A stretch of 64,000 nucleotides of DNA. Source: CAYQQJ01 sp964419935. GTDB lineage: Bacteria; Pseudomonadota; Gammaproteobacteria; Pseudomonadales; Cellvibrionaceae. The stretch is from assembly GCA_964419935.1 (NCBI GenBank), contig CAYQQJ010000009.1, forward strand, positions 62,001 to 126,000, in the 5' to 3' direction. The notes beneath the pieces were generated by a model. That model made no database searches. It worked only from the letters and a program-made list of their open reading frames with translations, and had not been told where the DNA came from. Position numbers and translations under genes: made by a program. This document shows positions 35,986 to 44,116 of this stretch, in pieces. Numbering within the stretch: position 1 is the stretch's first letter; each line of letters opens with the position of its first letter.

Positions 35986-37626
35986 ATGAACAATAACGAT
36001 ATTGTAATCAAACGGGGCCTTCGTCTCGGAGATCTTGAAGCGGAAACGGACAAAGATTTACTACTTCAGTGTTTCGTTGATGTAGGAGATATAGAACGGC
36101 TTACCGATGTTGAAAAACCGGAAAGCATTATAGTTGGCCGCACAGGTTCAGGTAAAAGCGCGCTTTTATTGAAGATAAATCAACTTGTCGAAAAATCAGT
36201 AATTCTAGATCCAAATCATATATCGATAAGGTTCCTCGAGCATTCGGACGTGATTCAGTTTTTTGAGGAGTTGGATGTTAACCTGGATCTTTTTTATCGA
36301 TACCTATGGAGGCATATTCTAACTATAGAATTTCTGAAGTTGAGGTATTCACTCAAAAATATCGAGGATTGCGACACCCTATGGCATCGACTCACCTCAT
36401 TTGTTGACCGAGATGGGACAAAGAGAGAGGCGTTAGCATATTTTCGAGAGTGGGGCGAAAAATTTTGGTTAGAAACCGATGAACAGCTTAAGGAGGTAAC
36501 CGAACATTTAACGCGGGAACTGAAGGCTGCTCTCGGTGCAAACCTTCAAGGCGTAGATATAACCTTGGCCGGAGCCAAGGCACTTTCACAAGAAAAGCGA
36601 GTTGAAATAGTCGCTCGGGCCAAGCGGGTTGTCAACAGTATTCAGATTAAAAAACTCACAGAGGTCCTGGACCTCCTTGAGGACAAGGTGTTTGACGATA
36701 AGCAGAAGCGTTTTTATGTTCTTATAGATAAACTTGATGAGGAATGGGCAGAGTCTATTACTCGGTATCGATTCATAAGGGCGTTAATAGAAGAGATAAA
36801 AACATTCCGACGGGTTTCCAATACGAAAATTATAATCGCTATGAGGAGGGATCTGCTTGATATCGTCTTTGATAGAACCCGAGATTCGGGATTCCAGCAA
36901 GAGAAGTATGAATCATATTTCTTGCCATTGATATGGGCTAAGGAAGATCTCGCGACAATGGTCGAGCTCCGGATAAATGAGGTGTTCAAGCGACAATATA
37001 CAAAAGACGGTGTTAAGTTCTCCGACATCTTCCCTTCCAGCAAAAAGCACGAGAATCAAACGGCACTAGACTTTATCCTGGAGAGGACCCTGTACCGTCC
37101 GAGAGACGTCATGCAATTTGTGAACGAATGCCTTGTGCAGGCGTTTAGCGCCCCGAGAGTTTCATGGAGGGCTATATCAGCAGCAGAAGCTAACTATTCA
37201 GATAAGCGATTAAAATCACTGTTTGAAGAATGGTCAGACGTTTATCCGGGCGTTGAGGAATCCATTGAGGTTTTACGAAATATCCCAGAAGTTTTTACGC
37301 GCTCCGTCTTAAGCGATAGAATCGACAAAATGGCCAGTAAAGTCATGGACTACCAGAGCGATCCGTGTGGGAGAATGTTAATGGATTACTGCGAAGGTCG
37401 GGGAAGTTACACGGAATCTGATATTACTGCTGAATTTATAAATTGTTTCTTCAGGATTGGAGCAATAGCCGTTAAGGTAGGCACAAAAGATCCATATATG
37501 TGGTCTGACTACGATAACGCGATTCTTTCTCGTGGTGCGATTAAGAGAGTCAATCGGATCAAAGTTCACAAGATGATGCACCGTACACTGGGTATAACTA
37601 CAACCGGGGAAGCTGGCCAAAAATAA
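35986..37626 (+). CDS. Large P-loop ATPase, possibly Sll1717 family
   Basis: A 546-residue ATPase with Walker A GRTGSGKSALL (51-61), Walker B FYVLIDKLDEEW (about 240-251), and a sensor-like NTKIIIAMRRDLLD at about 282. The N-terminal FGxxxAETD-like segment and the LPLIWAKEDLATMVELRI region suit the family named after Sll1717, a STAND-like ATPase group; that name is a tentative match from memory. The long C-terminal half (350-546) is helical without a recognised effector. The gene is more AT-rich than its neighbours. It sits alone after the restriction operon and may be a defence gene. Confidence 0.7.
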   Translation: MNNNDIVIKRGLRLGDLEAETDKDLLLQCFVDVGDIERLTDVEKPESIIVGRTGSGKSALLLKINQLVEKSVILDPNHISIRFLEHSDVIQFFEELDVNLDLFYRYLWRHILTIEFLKLRYSLKNIEDCDTLWHRLTSFVDRDGTKREALAYFREWGEKFWLETDEQLKEVTEHLTRELKAALGANLQGVDITLAGAKALSQEKRVEIVARAKRVVNSIQIKKLTEVLDLLEDKVFDDKQKRFYVLIDKLDEEWAESITRYRFIRALIEEIKTFRRVSNTKIIIAMRRDLLDIVFDRTRDSGFQQEKYESYFLPLIWAKEDLATMVELRINEVFKRQYTKDGVKFSDIFPSSKKHENQTALDFILERTLYRPRDVMQFVNECLVQAFSAPRVSWRAISAAEANYSDKRLKSLFEEWSDVYPGVEESIEVLRNIPEVFTRSVLSDRIDKMASKVMDYQSDPCGRMLMDYCEGRGSYTESDITAEFINCFFRIGAIAVKVGTKDPYMWSDYDNAILSRGAIKRVNRIKVHKMMHRTLGITTTGEAGQK

Positions 37627-38125
37627 CCTGACACCCACTTTGAGGCAGATTGATTACCACAGAACATTAGATGGCAAAAGAATGTAAGTCGCGAGCTTTA
37701 TCGGATACGGCTATAACGCCATAGTGGCAGAGCACGAGAGAGCATGAGAGAGCATGAGAGAGTATGAGGGTCCAAAAGCATGAGGGTCAGGCCTTGAATG
37801 GTGAGTTCTGATGAGGTTGATCTCCTCGCAGAGGCACTGAATAAAGGGGATGGATTTATGTGTGCCACGAACACAAGGGCGGTAGCCTTGTGGAGCTGCG
37901 TTAGAGATGGGAGTAGGCCTCCCGAAGTCTACCTGCTGGGGCTGGCTTCAAACCACCCAGTGCTGCTGCGTTAAGAGGCCCGGTAATTAAAAAAGCGCTT
38001 ATGCCACCTTAACAGTTGTTAGGAAGGCAGTCGACAGATAATACGGGGTACATGCAAATGAAAGCGGAATTAGAAGGTCTTTTAGGAGAAGTGGATGAGG
38101 CTTTTAACCGGTCAGATATAAAGAG
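37627..38125. other. Mosaic non-coding region
   Basis: There is no convincing gene. Four near-copies of AGCATGAGAG occur at 37731-37770. AGGGTCAGGCCTTG at 37783 resembles the GGGTCAGG(T/C)CTTG word at 40166. ACACAAGG and CCTTGTGG (about 37869-37893) can pair, as can GGGAG and CTCCC at about 37911-37926. It looks like the debris of several insertions. Confidence 0.45.
37731..37770. repeat. Decamer tandem repeat, four copies
   Basis: Units AGCACGAGAG, AGCATGAGAG, AGCATGAGAG and AGTATGAGGG lie head to tail. They are not in a reading frame. Confidence 0.85.
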
Positions 38126-38549
38126 CTGACGTGGTCAAGTAAATTGTGACAACCCAGTTAAGCAACTTTTTTCAACACTGACATTTCTCGCTCATACTGG
38201 GCGGGGCTCATATACCCCAAGTGCGAGTGCAGCCGTGTGCTGTTGTAAAACATCGCGATGTAGTTGAGCACATCCTGCTGTGCGGCCAGCCTTGTTTGGT
38301 AATGTCGCCACTGAACGCGTTCTTGCTTCAAAGAACCGAAGAAGCTCTCTGCCACAGCATTGTCCCAACAATTGCCTTTGCGGCTCATGCTGCCAATGAA
38401 ACCATGCTTCGTTAGGAGTCGCCGGTAGATTTTACTGGCGTACTGCGAGCCTCGATCAGAGTGAACGATCAGTCCCGCCCTGGGCCTCCGTTGCCAGATC
38501 GCCGTAAGCGCCAAACCAACTACCACCTGTGCCGAATTGCCTTTTCTGT
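38126..38549 (-). mobile_element. IS3-family element, truncated
   Basis: The remnant covers the C-terminal half of an IS3-type OrfB and its downstream end. The other half is lost at the boundary with the IS66 element that begins GTAACCTCTG at 38550. Confidence 0.8.
38158..38549 (-). pseudogene. IS3-family transposase OrfB, 3' part
   Basis: About 130 residues of the integrase core remain: GLIVHSDRGSQYAS with the second catalytic Asp, KGNCWDNAVAESFFGSLKQE with the catalytic Glu, and FYNSTRLHSHLGYMSPAQYE. The N-terminal half with the first Asp and all of OrfA are missing. The frame runs on into IS66 sequence, giving a false 21-residue N-terminus. It is not functional. Confidence 0.9.
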
Positions 38550-38583
38550 GTAACCTCTGAGTTTTCACGATTCGGAGGTTTAC

Positions 38584-38868
38584 ATGAAACGTCGTAACAA
38601 AGCGCAATGGCAATCACTCATCCAAGAGTTCGAGCGCAGCGGCTTGAGCCAAGCAAAATTTTGTGCCCAGCAAGGGCTAAACGCTAAGTACTTTAGCTTG
38701 CGCCGTGCAAAGCTAAAAGCGAATGCGGCCAGGGGCGCATTCTCAGAGGCGCTACCTGCACAGCTCACTGCGAGCGGTGCGGCGTCGATCCAGTATGGCC
38801 GCATTACTGTCCAGTTGCACGCCGCGCCAGCTCAGCAAATTGTCGAACTGGCAAAGGCGCTTGGCTGA
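38584..38868 (+). CDS. tnpA: IS66 family accessory protein TnpA
   Basis: A 94-residue protein: RRNKAQWQSLIQEFERSGLS, then QAKFCAQQGLNAKYFSLRRA, the helix-turn-helix typical of IS66 TnpA (OrfA). It has a GGAGG site before its ATG. The stop overlaps the next start. It appears complete, but transposition would need an intact TnpC. Confidence 0.9.
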   Translation: MKRRNKAQWQSLIQEFERSGLSQAKFCAQQGLNAKYFSLRRAKLKANAARGAFSEALPAQLTASGAASIQYGRITVQLHAAPAQQIVELAKALG

Positions 38869-39224
38869 TGATTCAGTGGCAGGAGGATGTCAAAGTGTAC
38901 CTGCATCGCGAACCGGTGGATTTTCGCAAGGCGATTAATGGACTTAGCGTGATTGTGCAAGATGACATGGCGATATCACCTTTTAGCCGTGCTCTGTTCG
39001 TGTTCTGCAACAAAAAACGCACGCAGCTCAAGGTTCTGTATTGGGATGATACCGGTTTTGCGCTTTGGCAGAAACGACTGGAGGAAGATCGTTTCAAATG
39101 GCCTCGGCGCTGGCAGGATGATCCGGTGATGTTAACGCACGAACAATGGCAGTGGCTGCTTCGCGGCTTCGATATCACACAAATAAAACCGCATAAAATG
39201 CTGAAATTTGAAGCTATTGCCTGA
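38868..39224 (+). CDS. tnpB: IS66 family insertion sequence protein TnpB
   Basis: A 118-residue protein with the Orf2/TnpB signature: VYLHREPVDFRKAINGLSVI, FSRALFVFCNKKRTQLKVLY, DDTGFALWQKRLEEDRFKWP and WLLRGFDI. It is full length. It overlaps tnpA by one base and is required by IS66 for transposition by an unknown mechanism. Confidence 0.95.
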   Translation: MIQWQEDVKVYLHREPVDFRKAINGLSVIVQDDMAISPFSRALFVFCNKKRTQLKVLYWDDTGFALWQKRLEEDRFKWPRRWQDDPVMLTHEQWQWLLRGFDITQIKPHKMLKFEAIA

Positions 39225-39245
39225 GTGTTTTGGTAAAATGACGGC

Positions 39246-40143
39246 ATGTCAAATGCCGTTATGCTTGTACAAAAAGTTCAAGAGTTAGAACAACAACTTC
39301 AACAAAAAGAAGTGTTGCTTGAACAGCGTTCCCTGCGCATCCAAACGCTGGAAGAATTGATCAAATAGCTCCAGCATAAACAGTTTGCCGCCAGTAGCGA
39401 GAAGCTCTCGAAAGACCAGTTGCCTTTAGGGCTATTCAATGAAGCCGAAGTGACTGAGGCGAGTGAGTCTGCTTCGCAAATGGACGACAACTCCGTTGAG
39501 GTGCCGGCTCACACACGCTGCAAAAAACCTCGCGTCACCATCCCCGAAAACTATCCTCGTGAAGAGGTTCTATACGAACTGCCGGAAGCTGAGCGAATCT
39601 GCCCACACGACGGCACCGCCCTGAAAACGACCGGAACCGAAGATCACGAGCAGCTCGATATCATCCCTGCCCAGGTCAAGGTGATCAAGCATCGTCGCCA
39701 GAAGTATGTATGCCCCTGCTGCGAGCAATACCACGTTACCGCGTGCAAGCCTAAACAGCCGATCGAGAAAAGCATTGCCAGTCCAGGCTTGCTCGCCTAT
39801 GTCGCCACGCAAAAGTATTGCGACGCCTTACCACTGTATCGCCAGTCAGAAATCTTTAAACGAAGCGGTATCGAATTGGACAGGGGCAATCTCGCCAACT
39901 GGATGGTAAGCGCCGGCGAGTTGGTCCAGCCGCTGATTAACCTGTTGCAAGACAACGTGCTGGCACAGCCTGTGGTGCATATGGATGAAACCGGTGTGCA
40001 GGTGCTCAAGGAACCGGGGCGCGCCGCGCAAAGCCAGAGCTACATGTGGATCATGGGCCACTTCGGTGATCAACCTGCCGTCGTGTTCCACTACGCCCCG
40101 ACACGCAGCCAATCCGTTCCCAAATCTTTGCTCGACGACGAAG
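39246..40143 (+). pseudogene. tnpC: IS66 transposase TnpC, nonsense mutated and 3'-truncated
   Basis: It begins ATG at 39246 with the usual leucine/glutamine coiled coil (QELEQQLQQKEVLLEQ). Codon 41 is TAG (39366-39368) where homologues read through into LQHKQFAASSEKLSKDQ. After the stop the frame continues with the zinc-binding ERICPHDG and KYVCPCCEQYHV and the DDE region start HMDETGVQVL, then ends at KSLLDD. The last catalytic residues are missing. It is a dead transposase. Confidence 0.92.
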
Positions 40144-40705
40144 TTCAGGCCATCAGGAGGAATTGGGGTCAGGTCTTGCCTTTTGCCCATAATGAACGCA
40201 AAGGTCGTGGTGACGAACATACACGCCCGGCCGAAGAGGGCGAAGTTTATTCGTCGTCCACCACGCGATCTTTGAGATAGGAAACCATCTGTTTCTATAA
40301 ATAACATCCAAGCATGGATAGATAATGGTTTTTCTATACAGGCCATGGGGTCAGAGTCGCTGATTTATTAAGCAAGAAGGGGGTCCCGTCTTGCGGTAGT
40401 CCACTTCAACAAAGTAGATGTACAGGAAGATTGAAATGGCCGTAATAAACAGGACACCTACCTCTATCGCTGATATTTCCACCTGGTCGCAATAGCTGTG
40501 CCGGTGAAAGTTGTGACTCGAGAAAATGAAGGGGGTGTAGATCTCGCTGCCTCCCTTTCAAGGTTTGAAGGTTAAAAATCGTTCGCAAACACGCGAATCA
40601 ATGTAAGATCAGCACTATCCGTGCTTTGTCAAAATCAGATGGGCGCCGCAGCCGGTTACCGACGCTGTCACGCCAATCTACTCTTCAACTTACAGAGGTA
40701 GAGTG
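40144..40705. other. Mosaic of mobile-element fragments, no gene
   Basis: GGGGTCAGGTCTTGCCTTTT at 40165 and ATGGGGTCAGAGTCGCTGAT at 40345 are words common at the ends of small transposase-linked elements of the Y1/REP-associated kind. TATAAATAAC and TTCTATACA at 40296-40340 repeat a motif from 26.1 kb. The rest, up to the DUF2235 remnant, holds no recognisable gene. Confidence 0.5.
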
Positions 40706-40897
40706 ATGGCAAATATTGTTGTTTGTGCAGACGGAACCTGGAACCGGCCGGAGGAAGATCTGGAAAAGGATTTTCCTACCAATGTGCTGAGGCTGGCGCG
40801 CGCAATCAAACCCTCTGACCGCAGTGTGAAACAGCACGTTTTCTATGACTGGGGTCTCGGGTCCTATCATGAGCGATTAACTGCCGGTGTCAACTGA
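40706..40897 (+). pseudogene. DUF2235 protein, N-terminal fragment
   Basis: Sixty-three residues match the start of DUF2235 (the alpha/beta hydrolase-like domain shared with Tle1-type phospholipase effectors): IVVCADGTWNRPEEDLEKD, FPTNVLRLARAIKP, FYDWGLGSYHERLTAG. The stop comes before the catalytic GFSRGA motif, so the gene is cut off. It has an AGAGGTAGAG site before ATG 40706. It is a relic inside the mobile-element debris. Confidence 0.8.
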
Positions 40898-40972
40898 TAG
40901 GGTGGGTGTCCGAGTTAAAAAAACGCCTATGTGAGGTAAGCTACAGCGCGTTTACAGAAAAACAATAACAGC

Positions 40973-41030
40973 GATATTGCACAATATCTCAGGCCATGTT
41001 AGTGTGCAATTTTCGAGATATAACTGGGGC
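40973..41030. promoter_or_regulatory. Palindromic control region of the HTH-nucleotidyltransferase pair
   Basis: GATATTGCACAATATC (40973-40988) is a perfect 16-bp palindrome. TTGCACA at 40977 and TGTGCAA at about 41003 form a second inverted pair. GATATAAC at 41017 could be a -10. The region ends ten bases before the chosen start, which suits an autorepressor. Confidence 0.6.
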
Positions 41031-41039
41031 GCCCCTGAT

Positions 41040-42128
41040 ATGGCGGCAAAGACATTACTCACCGAGACCAGGAATTACCTGCTGGGTATATTAGGTCAAG
41101 ATGCCGTTGGCGCGGCCAATAACAGCATTTGGGCCAAACCCTGGCCCGATGCCGAGCGGCTACCCTTTTACCTACAGAGCCTTTATACCTACCATCGCAC
41201 CGAGCTGTTCGGGCATGCCTGCCTGCTTATGCTCGCCCAAAGCCCTGAAGGTGAGACTCCAGCGGTGGTGCGCAAGCATCGCCAGGCCGTGAGCAAACAC
41301 TTTAAGGGTGAAGTGCTGTATGTGATTGAAACCGTAAGCTCCTACAACCGAAAACGCTTGATTGAACAGCGTGTGCCTTTCTTAGTGCCCGGCAACCAAC
41401 TGTACCTGCCTGCTATGGGCGTGGATTTGCGGGAGTATTTCAAACCCGGCAAGAAAACAGAGCCAACTCACTTGGGCGCACCTGCGCAAGCTGTGGTGCT
41501 GCGCGAAATATTGTTGCGAGATTGTACGGGACTGCCAGCAAAAGACCTGGCCAATCGCTTGGGCTACAGCCCTATGACCATTACCCGAGCCATTAATGAA
41601 CTGACCGAGCTGCAACTGGGCACGCCCGAAAAAGTAGGCAAGGAAAAGCATCTGTACTTTTCTGCCAGTGGACGCGATTTATGGGAAGCGGCTCTGCCAG
41701 CGCTTCAGAGCCCGGTTAATAAGCGAGCCTGGGTGGTGTGGCTAAACAAGAAACATTGGGATATGCAGTTAGATGGGGCCCTTACCGGAGAATCCGCATT
41801 GGCCCATTACACATCTTTAGCTGACACCGGCATCAAACAATGGGCCATTGGCCAAGACACATGGCCTGACCTCGCGAAACGAGCCGATGTGAAGGTATTG
41901 GCAAGCCAATCTGCGAGGCCTGCATTCGACGAGAGCAGCCAATTCCGCAAAGAGCGAGAAGTGATGGAGATCGAGGTGTGGGCCTATAACCCAAATGCGG
42001 TTACGCCCGACAAACCTTGGGTAGATCCCCTTTCGCTCTGGTTAAGTCTTGCAACACACAAAGACGAGCGAACTGAAATAGCACGCGAAGCTTTATTAGA
42101 ACAGGTATGGAGCACATTGCCATGGTGA
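41040..42128 (+). CDS. Winged-helix protein, possible antitoxin partner of a nucleotidyltransferase
   Basis: A 362-residue protein that is not firmly recognised. The N-terminal 140 residues (TRNYLLGILGQDAV, VIETVSSYNRKRLIEQRVPF, VPGNQLYLPAMGVDLREYF) precede a MarR-like helix-turn-helix (about 163-195, GLPAKDLANRLGYSPMTITR). The C-terminal 150 residues are of unknown fold. The start is set at ATG 41040, after the palindromic region; a TTG at 40977 would place the operator inside the gene. It overlaps the next gene by seven bases. By analogy with AbiEi it may repress and neutralise. Confidence 0.7.
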   Translation: MAAKTLLTETRNYLLGILGQDAVGAANNSIWAKPWPDAERLPFYLQSLYTYHRTELFGHACLLMLAQSPEGETPAVVRKHRQAVSKHFKGEVLYVIETVSSYNRKRLIEQRVPFLVPGNQLYLPAMGVDLREYFKPGKKTEPTHLGAPAQAVVLREILLRDCTGLPAKDLANRLGYSPMTITRAINELTELQLGTPEKVGKEKHLYFSASGRDLWEAALPALQSPVNKRAWVVWLNKKHWDMQLDGALTGESALAHYTSLADTGIKQWAIGQDTWPDLAKRADVKVLASQSARPAFDESSQFRKEREVMEIEVWAYNPNAVTPDKPWVDPLSLWLSLATHKDERTEIAREALLEQVWSTLPW

Positions 42129-42883
42129 AAGGACTCGACGTATTTAGAAAACATTTCAAAGACTTTCAGGAAAGTTACGTGCTCATTGGCGGTGTAGCTT
42201 GCTACCTGACAATGGAAGAAGCCGGTGTGGATTTCCGAGCCACCAAAGATTTGGATATTGTGCTGTGCGCGGAAGCGTTGGATTCAGCATTTATTGCTCA
42301 TTTTTGGGAGTTTGTAAAAGCTGGTGGCTACCAAAATCAGCAAAAGAGCACTGGCGATAAACAGTTCTACCGGTTCGATAAACCGGCTACCGATGGCTAC
42401 CCCTTTATGCTGGAGCTTTTTTCCCGAGCACCAGATCAATTGGGTATCGCGGAAGATGCGCATTTAACCCCAGTTCCGGCTGATGAAAAAATCTCAAGCC
42501 TTTCGGCCATTCTGCTGGATGACGATTACTACCAATGCATCAAAAATGGCAAGGTAGTGATCGATAATGTACCCGCATTGGGTGCCGAGTTTATTTTGCC
42601 CTTCAAAGCCAAGGCCTGGCTTGACCTTAGCGAGCGCAAAGTAGATGGCCAAAAGGTGGACGGCAAAGTTATCAAAAAGCATCGCAATGACGTATTTCGC
42701 TTGTCTGTGTTACTGGCACCGACTCAGCAAGTCAATGTTGCTGACTCGATTAAACAGGATATGGCGAACTTCTTGACAGCAATGGAAACTGAGGCAGGTA
42801 TAAACCTAAAAGACTTCGGTATCACTACTGGTATGGGTGAGTTGCTGGCCAATTTGCGTAGCATATATCAGGTCGAAGGTTAA
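42122..42883 (+). CDS. Nucleotidyltransferase-fold protein, AbiEii-like
   Basis: A 253-residue protein with the minimal nucleotidyltransferase signature: YVLIGGVACYLTM (Gly23-Gly24) and FRATKDLDIVL (Asp43, Asp45). A later YPFMLELFSRAPDQLG strand could hold the third acid. The rest is helical (FILPFKAKAWLDLSERKVDG). It differs from the AbiEii toxin at 24403 in length and sequence. ATG 42122 has a GGAG site and overlaps the stop of the upstream winged-helix gene (ATGGTGA). Together they look like a divergent type IV-like toxin-antitoxin pair. Confidence 0.78.
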   Translation: MVKGLDVFRKHFKDFQESYVLIGGVACYLTMEEAGVDFRATKDLDIVLCAEALDSAFIAHFWEFVKAGGYQNQQKSTGDKQFYRFDKPATDGYPFMLELFSRAPDQLGIAEDAHLTPVPADEKISSLSAILLDDDYYQCIKNGKVVIDNVPALGAEFILPFKAKAWLDLSERKVDGQKVDGKVIKKHRNDVFRLSVLLAPTQQVNVADSIKQDMANFLTAMETEAGINLKDFGITTGMGELLANLRSIYQVEG

Positions 42884-42965
42884 GCATGTTCACATGGGCA
42901 TATGCGCCGCCCCAGGCAATCCCCGGTAAGGTTAGGTGCTGCGACCAAGAATCTAGTTGGTATGT

Positions 42966-42993
42966 CGAACAGCCACCCGAAGGTGGCTGTTCG
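42966..42993 (+). terminator. Hairpin after the nucleotidyltransferase gene
   Basis: CGAACAGCCACC and GGTGGCTGTTCG pair perfectly around CGAA, about 80 bp past the stop. The T tract is weak, so it may terminate or only protect the 3' end. The rest of the 307-base gap (42884-43190) holds no gene; GACTCCGACCC near 43153 resembles the element-end word seen at 40347. Confidence 0.65.
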
Positions 42994-43190
42994 ATTACCC
43001 TTGCGTAGAGCTGAGCGTTAGCTAGTCAACAGGTAATATCCAACGCGCATTGTCGATTCAGGATGGTGACATCAAGCTGCTGGCCGAATGCGGAAAAAAC
43101 AACCAGGGGCGAGAATCGATCTGTGATAGCTACCAAATTTAAATAGTACCATCGACTCCGACCCTATCGATCCAATGGAGAAATTCTTAG

Positions 43191-43784
43191 ATGATCCACC
43201 TCCACGCTACCCGTAAACTGTTCGACCGCTTGCCGCTGAATGATAGCGGCGATCTTGCTGCCACACCCCGGAGCCAGTGGCTGTTCGAGCGGCCTGTGCT
43301 GGGTGCCAACCCTCTGAGCGGGTGGCACGGCAATCTGGTGACCTTGCAGCGGCGCAACTGCGTTTTGTTGGTACACGATGCCACGCGTTTTCCGTTGGTG
43401 ATCCCTGCGCTTACCAAACCTGATTTCGCGGAGCTGAATGATCGTTTTGCGGATACGTTGATGAATACGCTGCTTAAGATCGATGCGGACGATGCGCAAA
43501 TGAACGCCGCCGAACAACACCTGCGGCCATTGCAGGTGGATACCCGCTGCAACCGTTCCGAGCAGGGGACCCTCAACCAAATGAAGTTTGAGGTTGAATG
43601 CTTTTTGGACCGTGACGGGGTGAATATTGCCGATATGACCGGTTACCGTTTGGGAGCATGGCTGGCCGATATGCTGCGGTCAATAAAAGGCGCACCCTAT
43701 ATCCGGCCCAGTAAGGAGATGCTGAGTTTGTTAACCGGCTTGGCGAGTAATAAGGGCAGCCGGGAGGCCGCCAACGAGGAGTAA
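43191..43784 (+). CDS. DUF6933 domain-containing protein
   Basis: A 197-residue protein of the DUF6933 type: MIHLHATRKLFDRLPL, NPLSGWHGNLVTLQRRNCVL, LVHDATRFPLVIPALTKPD and FEVECFLDRDGVNIADMTGY. The function is unknown. Such genes are scattered among bacteria and are not tied to one pathway. It stands alone between two repeat-bearing gaps. Confidence 0.8.
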   Translation: MIHLHATRKLFDRLPLNDSGDLAATPRSQWLFERPVLGANPLSGWHGNLVTLQRRNCVLLVHDATRFPLVIPALTKPDFAELNDRFADTLMNTLLKIDADDAQMNAAEQHLRPLQVDTRCNRSEQGTLNQMKFEVECFLDRDGVNIADMTGYRLGAWLADMLRSIKGAPYIRPSKEMLSLLTGLASNKGSREAANEE

Positions 43785-44116
43785 CTCGCCAATTGGCTGA
43801 AAATCAGTTGTGTATATTCCGACGTGGCAGAAACTACCTCAGGATATCAGATTTATGTAACTGCCCCCGATTCCGATGCACTCCATCCGGGCTACAGTAT
43901 TTGGGGCTGATGCTGGTCTGGCGAGAGGTTAAGCTCGTAGCCTGGATGAAGCGAAGCGGAATCCGGGAGGCCCGCCTTCGAGCGGGCAGGTGTTGTTTTC
44001 TGCGCATGGTAAATAAAAGGTTTCGCTTTTACGGCCTGAAACAACCGCGAAGTTTAACGTGGCTGTACAAAAACGCTATCATCCCGTCCTTCAATCAAAC
44101 GGAGCCGAAAACAATA
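43785..44116. repeat. Intergenic region with inverted pair of GTAGCCYGGATG repeats
   Basis: GTAGCCTGGATGAAGCGAAG at 43938 (through ATCCGGGA at 43968) is a well-known proteobacterial REP-type word. Its partner CTCCATCCGGGCTAC (43881-43895) lies in the opposite orientation about 45 bp away. No gene was seen in the rest of the gap. Confidence 0.75.

Larger units (their letters stand above)
38550..40143 (+). mobile_element. IS66-family element, truncated on the right
   Basis: The left end GTAACCTCTGAG at 38550 fits the GTAA ends of IS66. tnpA, tnpB and most of tnpC follow in order. tnpC carries a nonsense codon and loses similarity after KSLLDD near 40140, where unrelated sequence begins, so no right end is present. 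Confidence 0.85.

Noticed and set aside
37627..38125. Integron attC site or group II intron end in the gap before the IS3 relic
   Set aside because: Words such as GCGTTAGAG and small hairpins hint at attC, but the paired core sites and spacing are not there, and no integrase or domain V was seen.
39246..39368. Programmed readthrough or frameshift at the early TAG of IS66 tnpC
   Set aside because: IS66 TnpC is not known to use recoding, there is no slippery sequence, and the gene is also truncated at the 3' end, so decay is simpler.
23874..43784. Prophage or integrative element with an integrase
   Set aside because: No tyrosine or serine integrase, no structural phage gene and no tRNA attachment site was found in the island.
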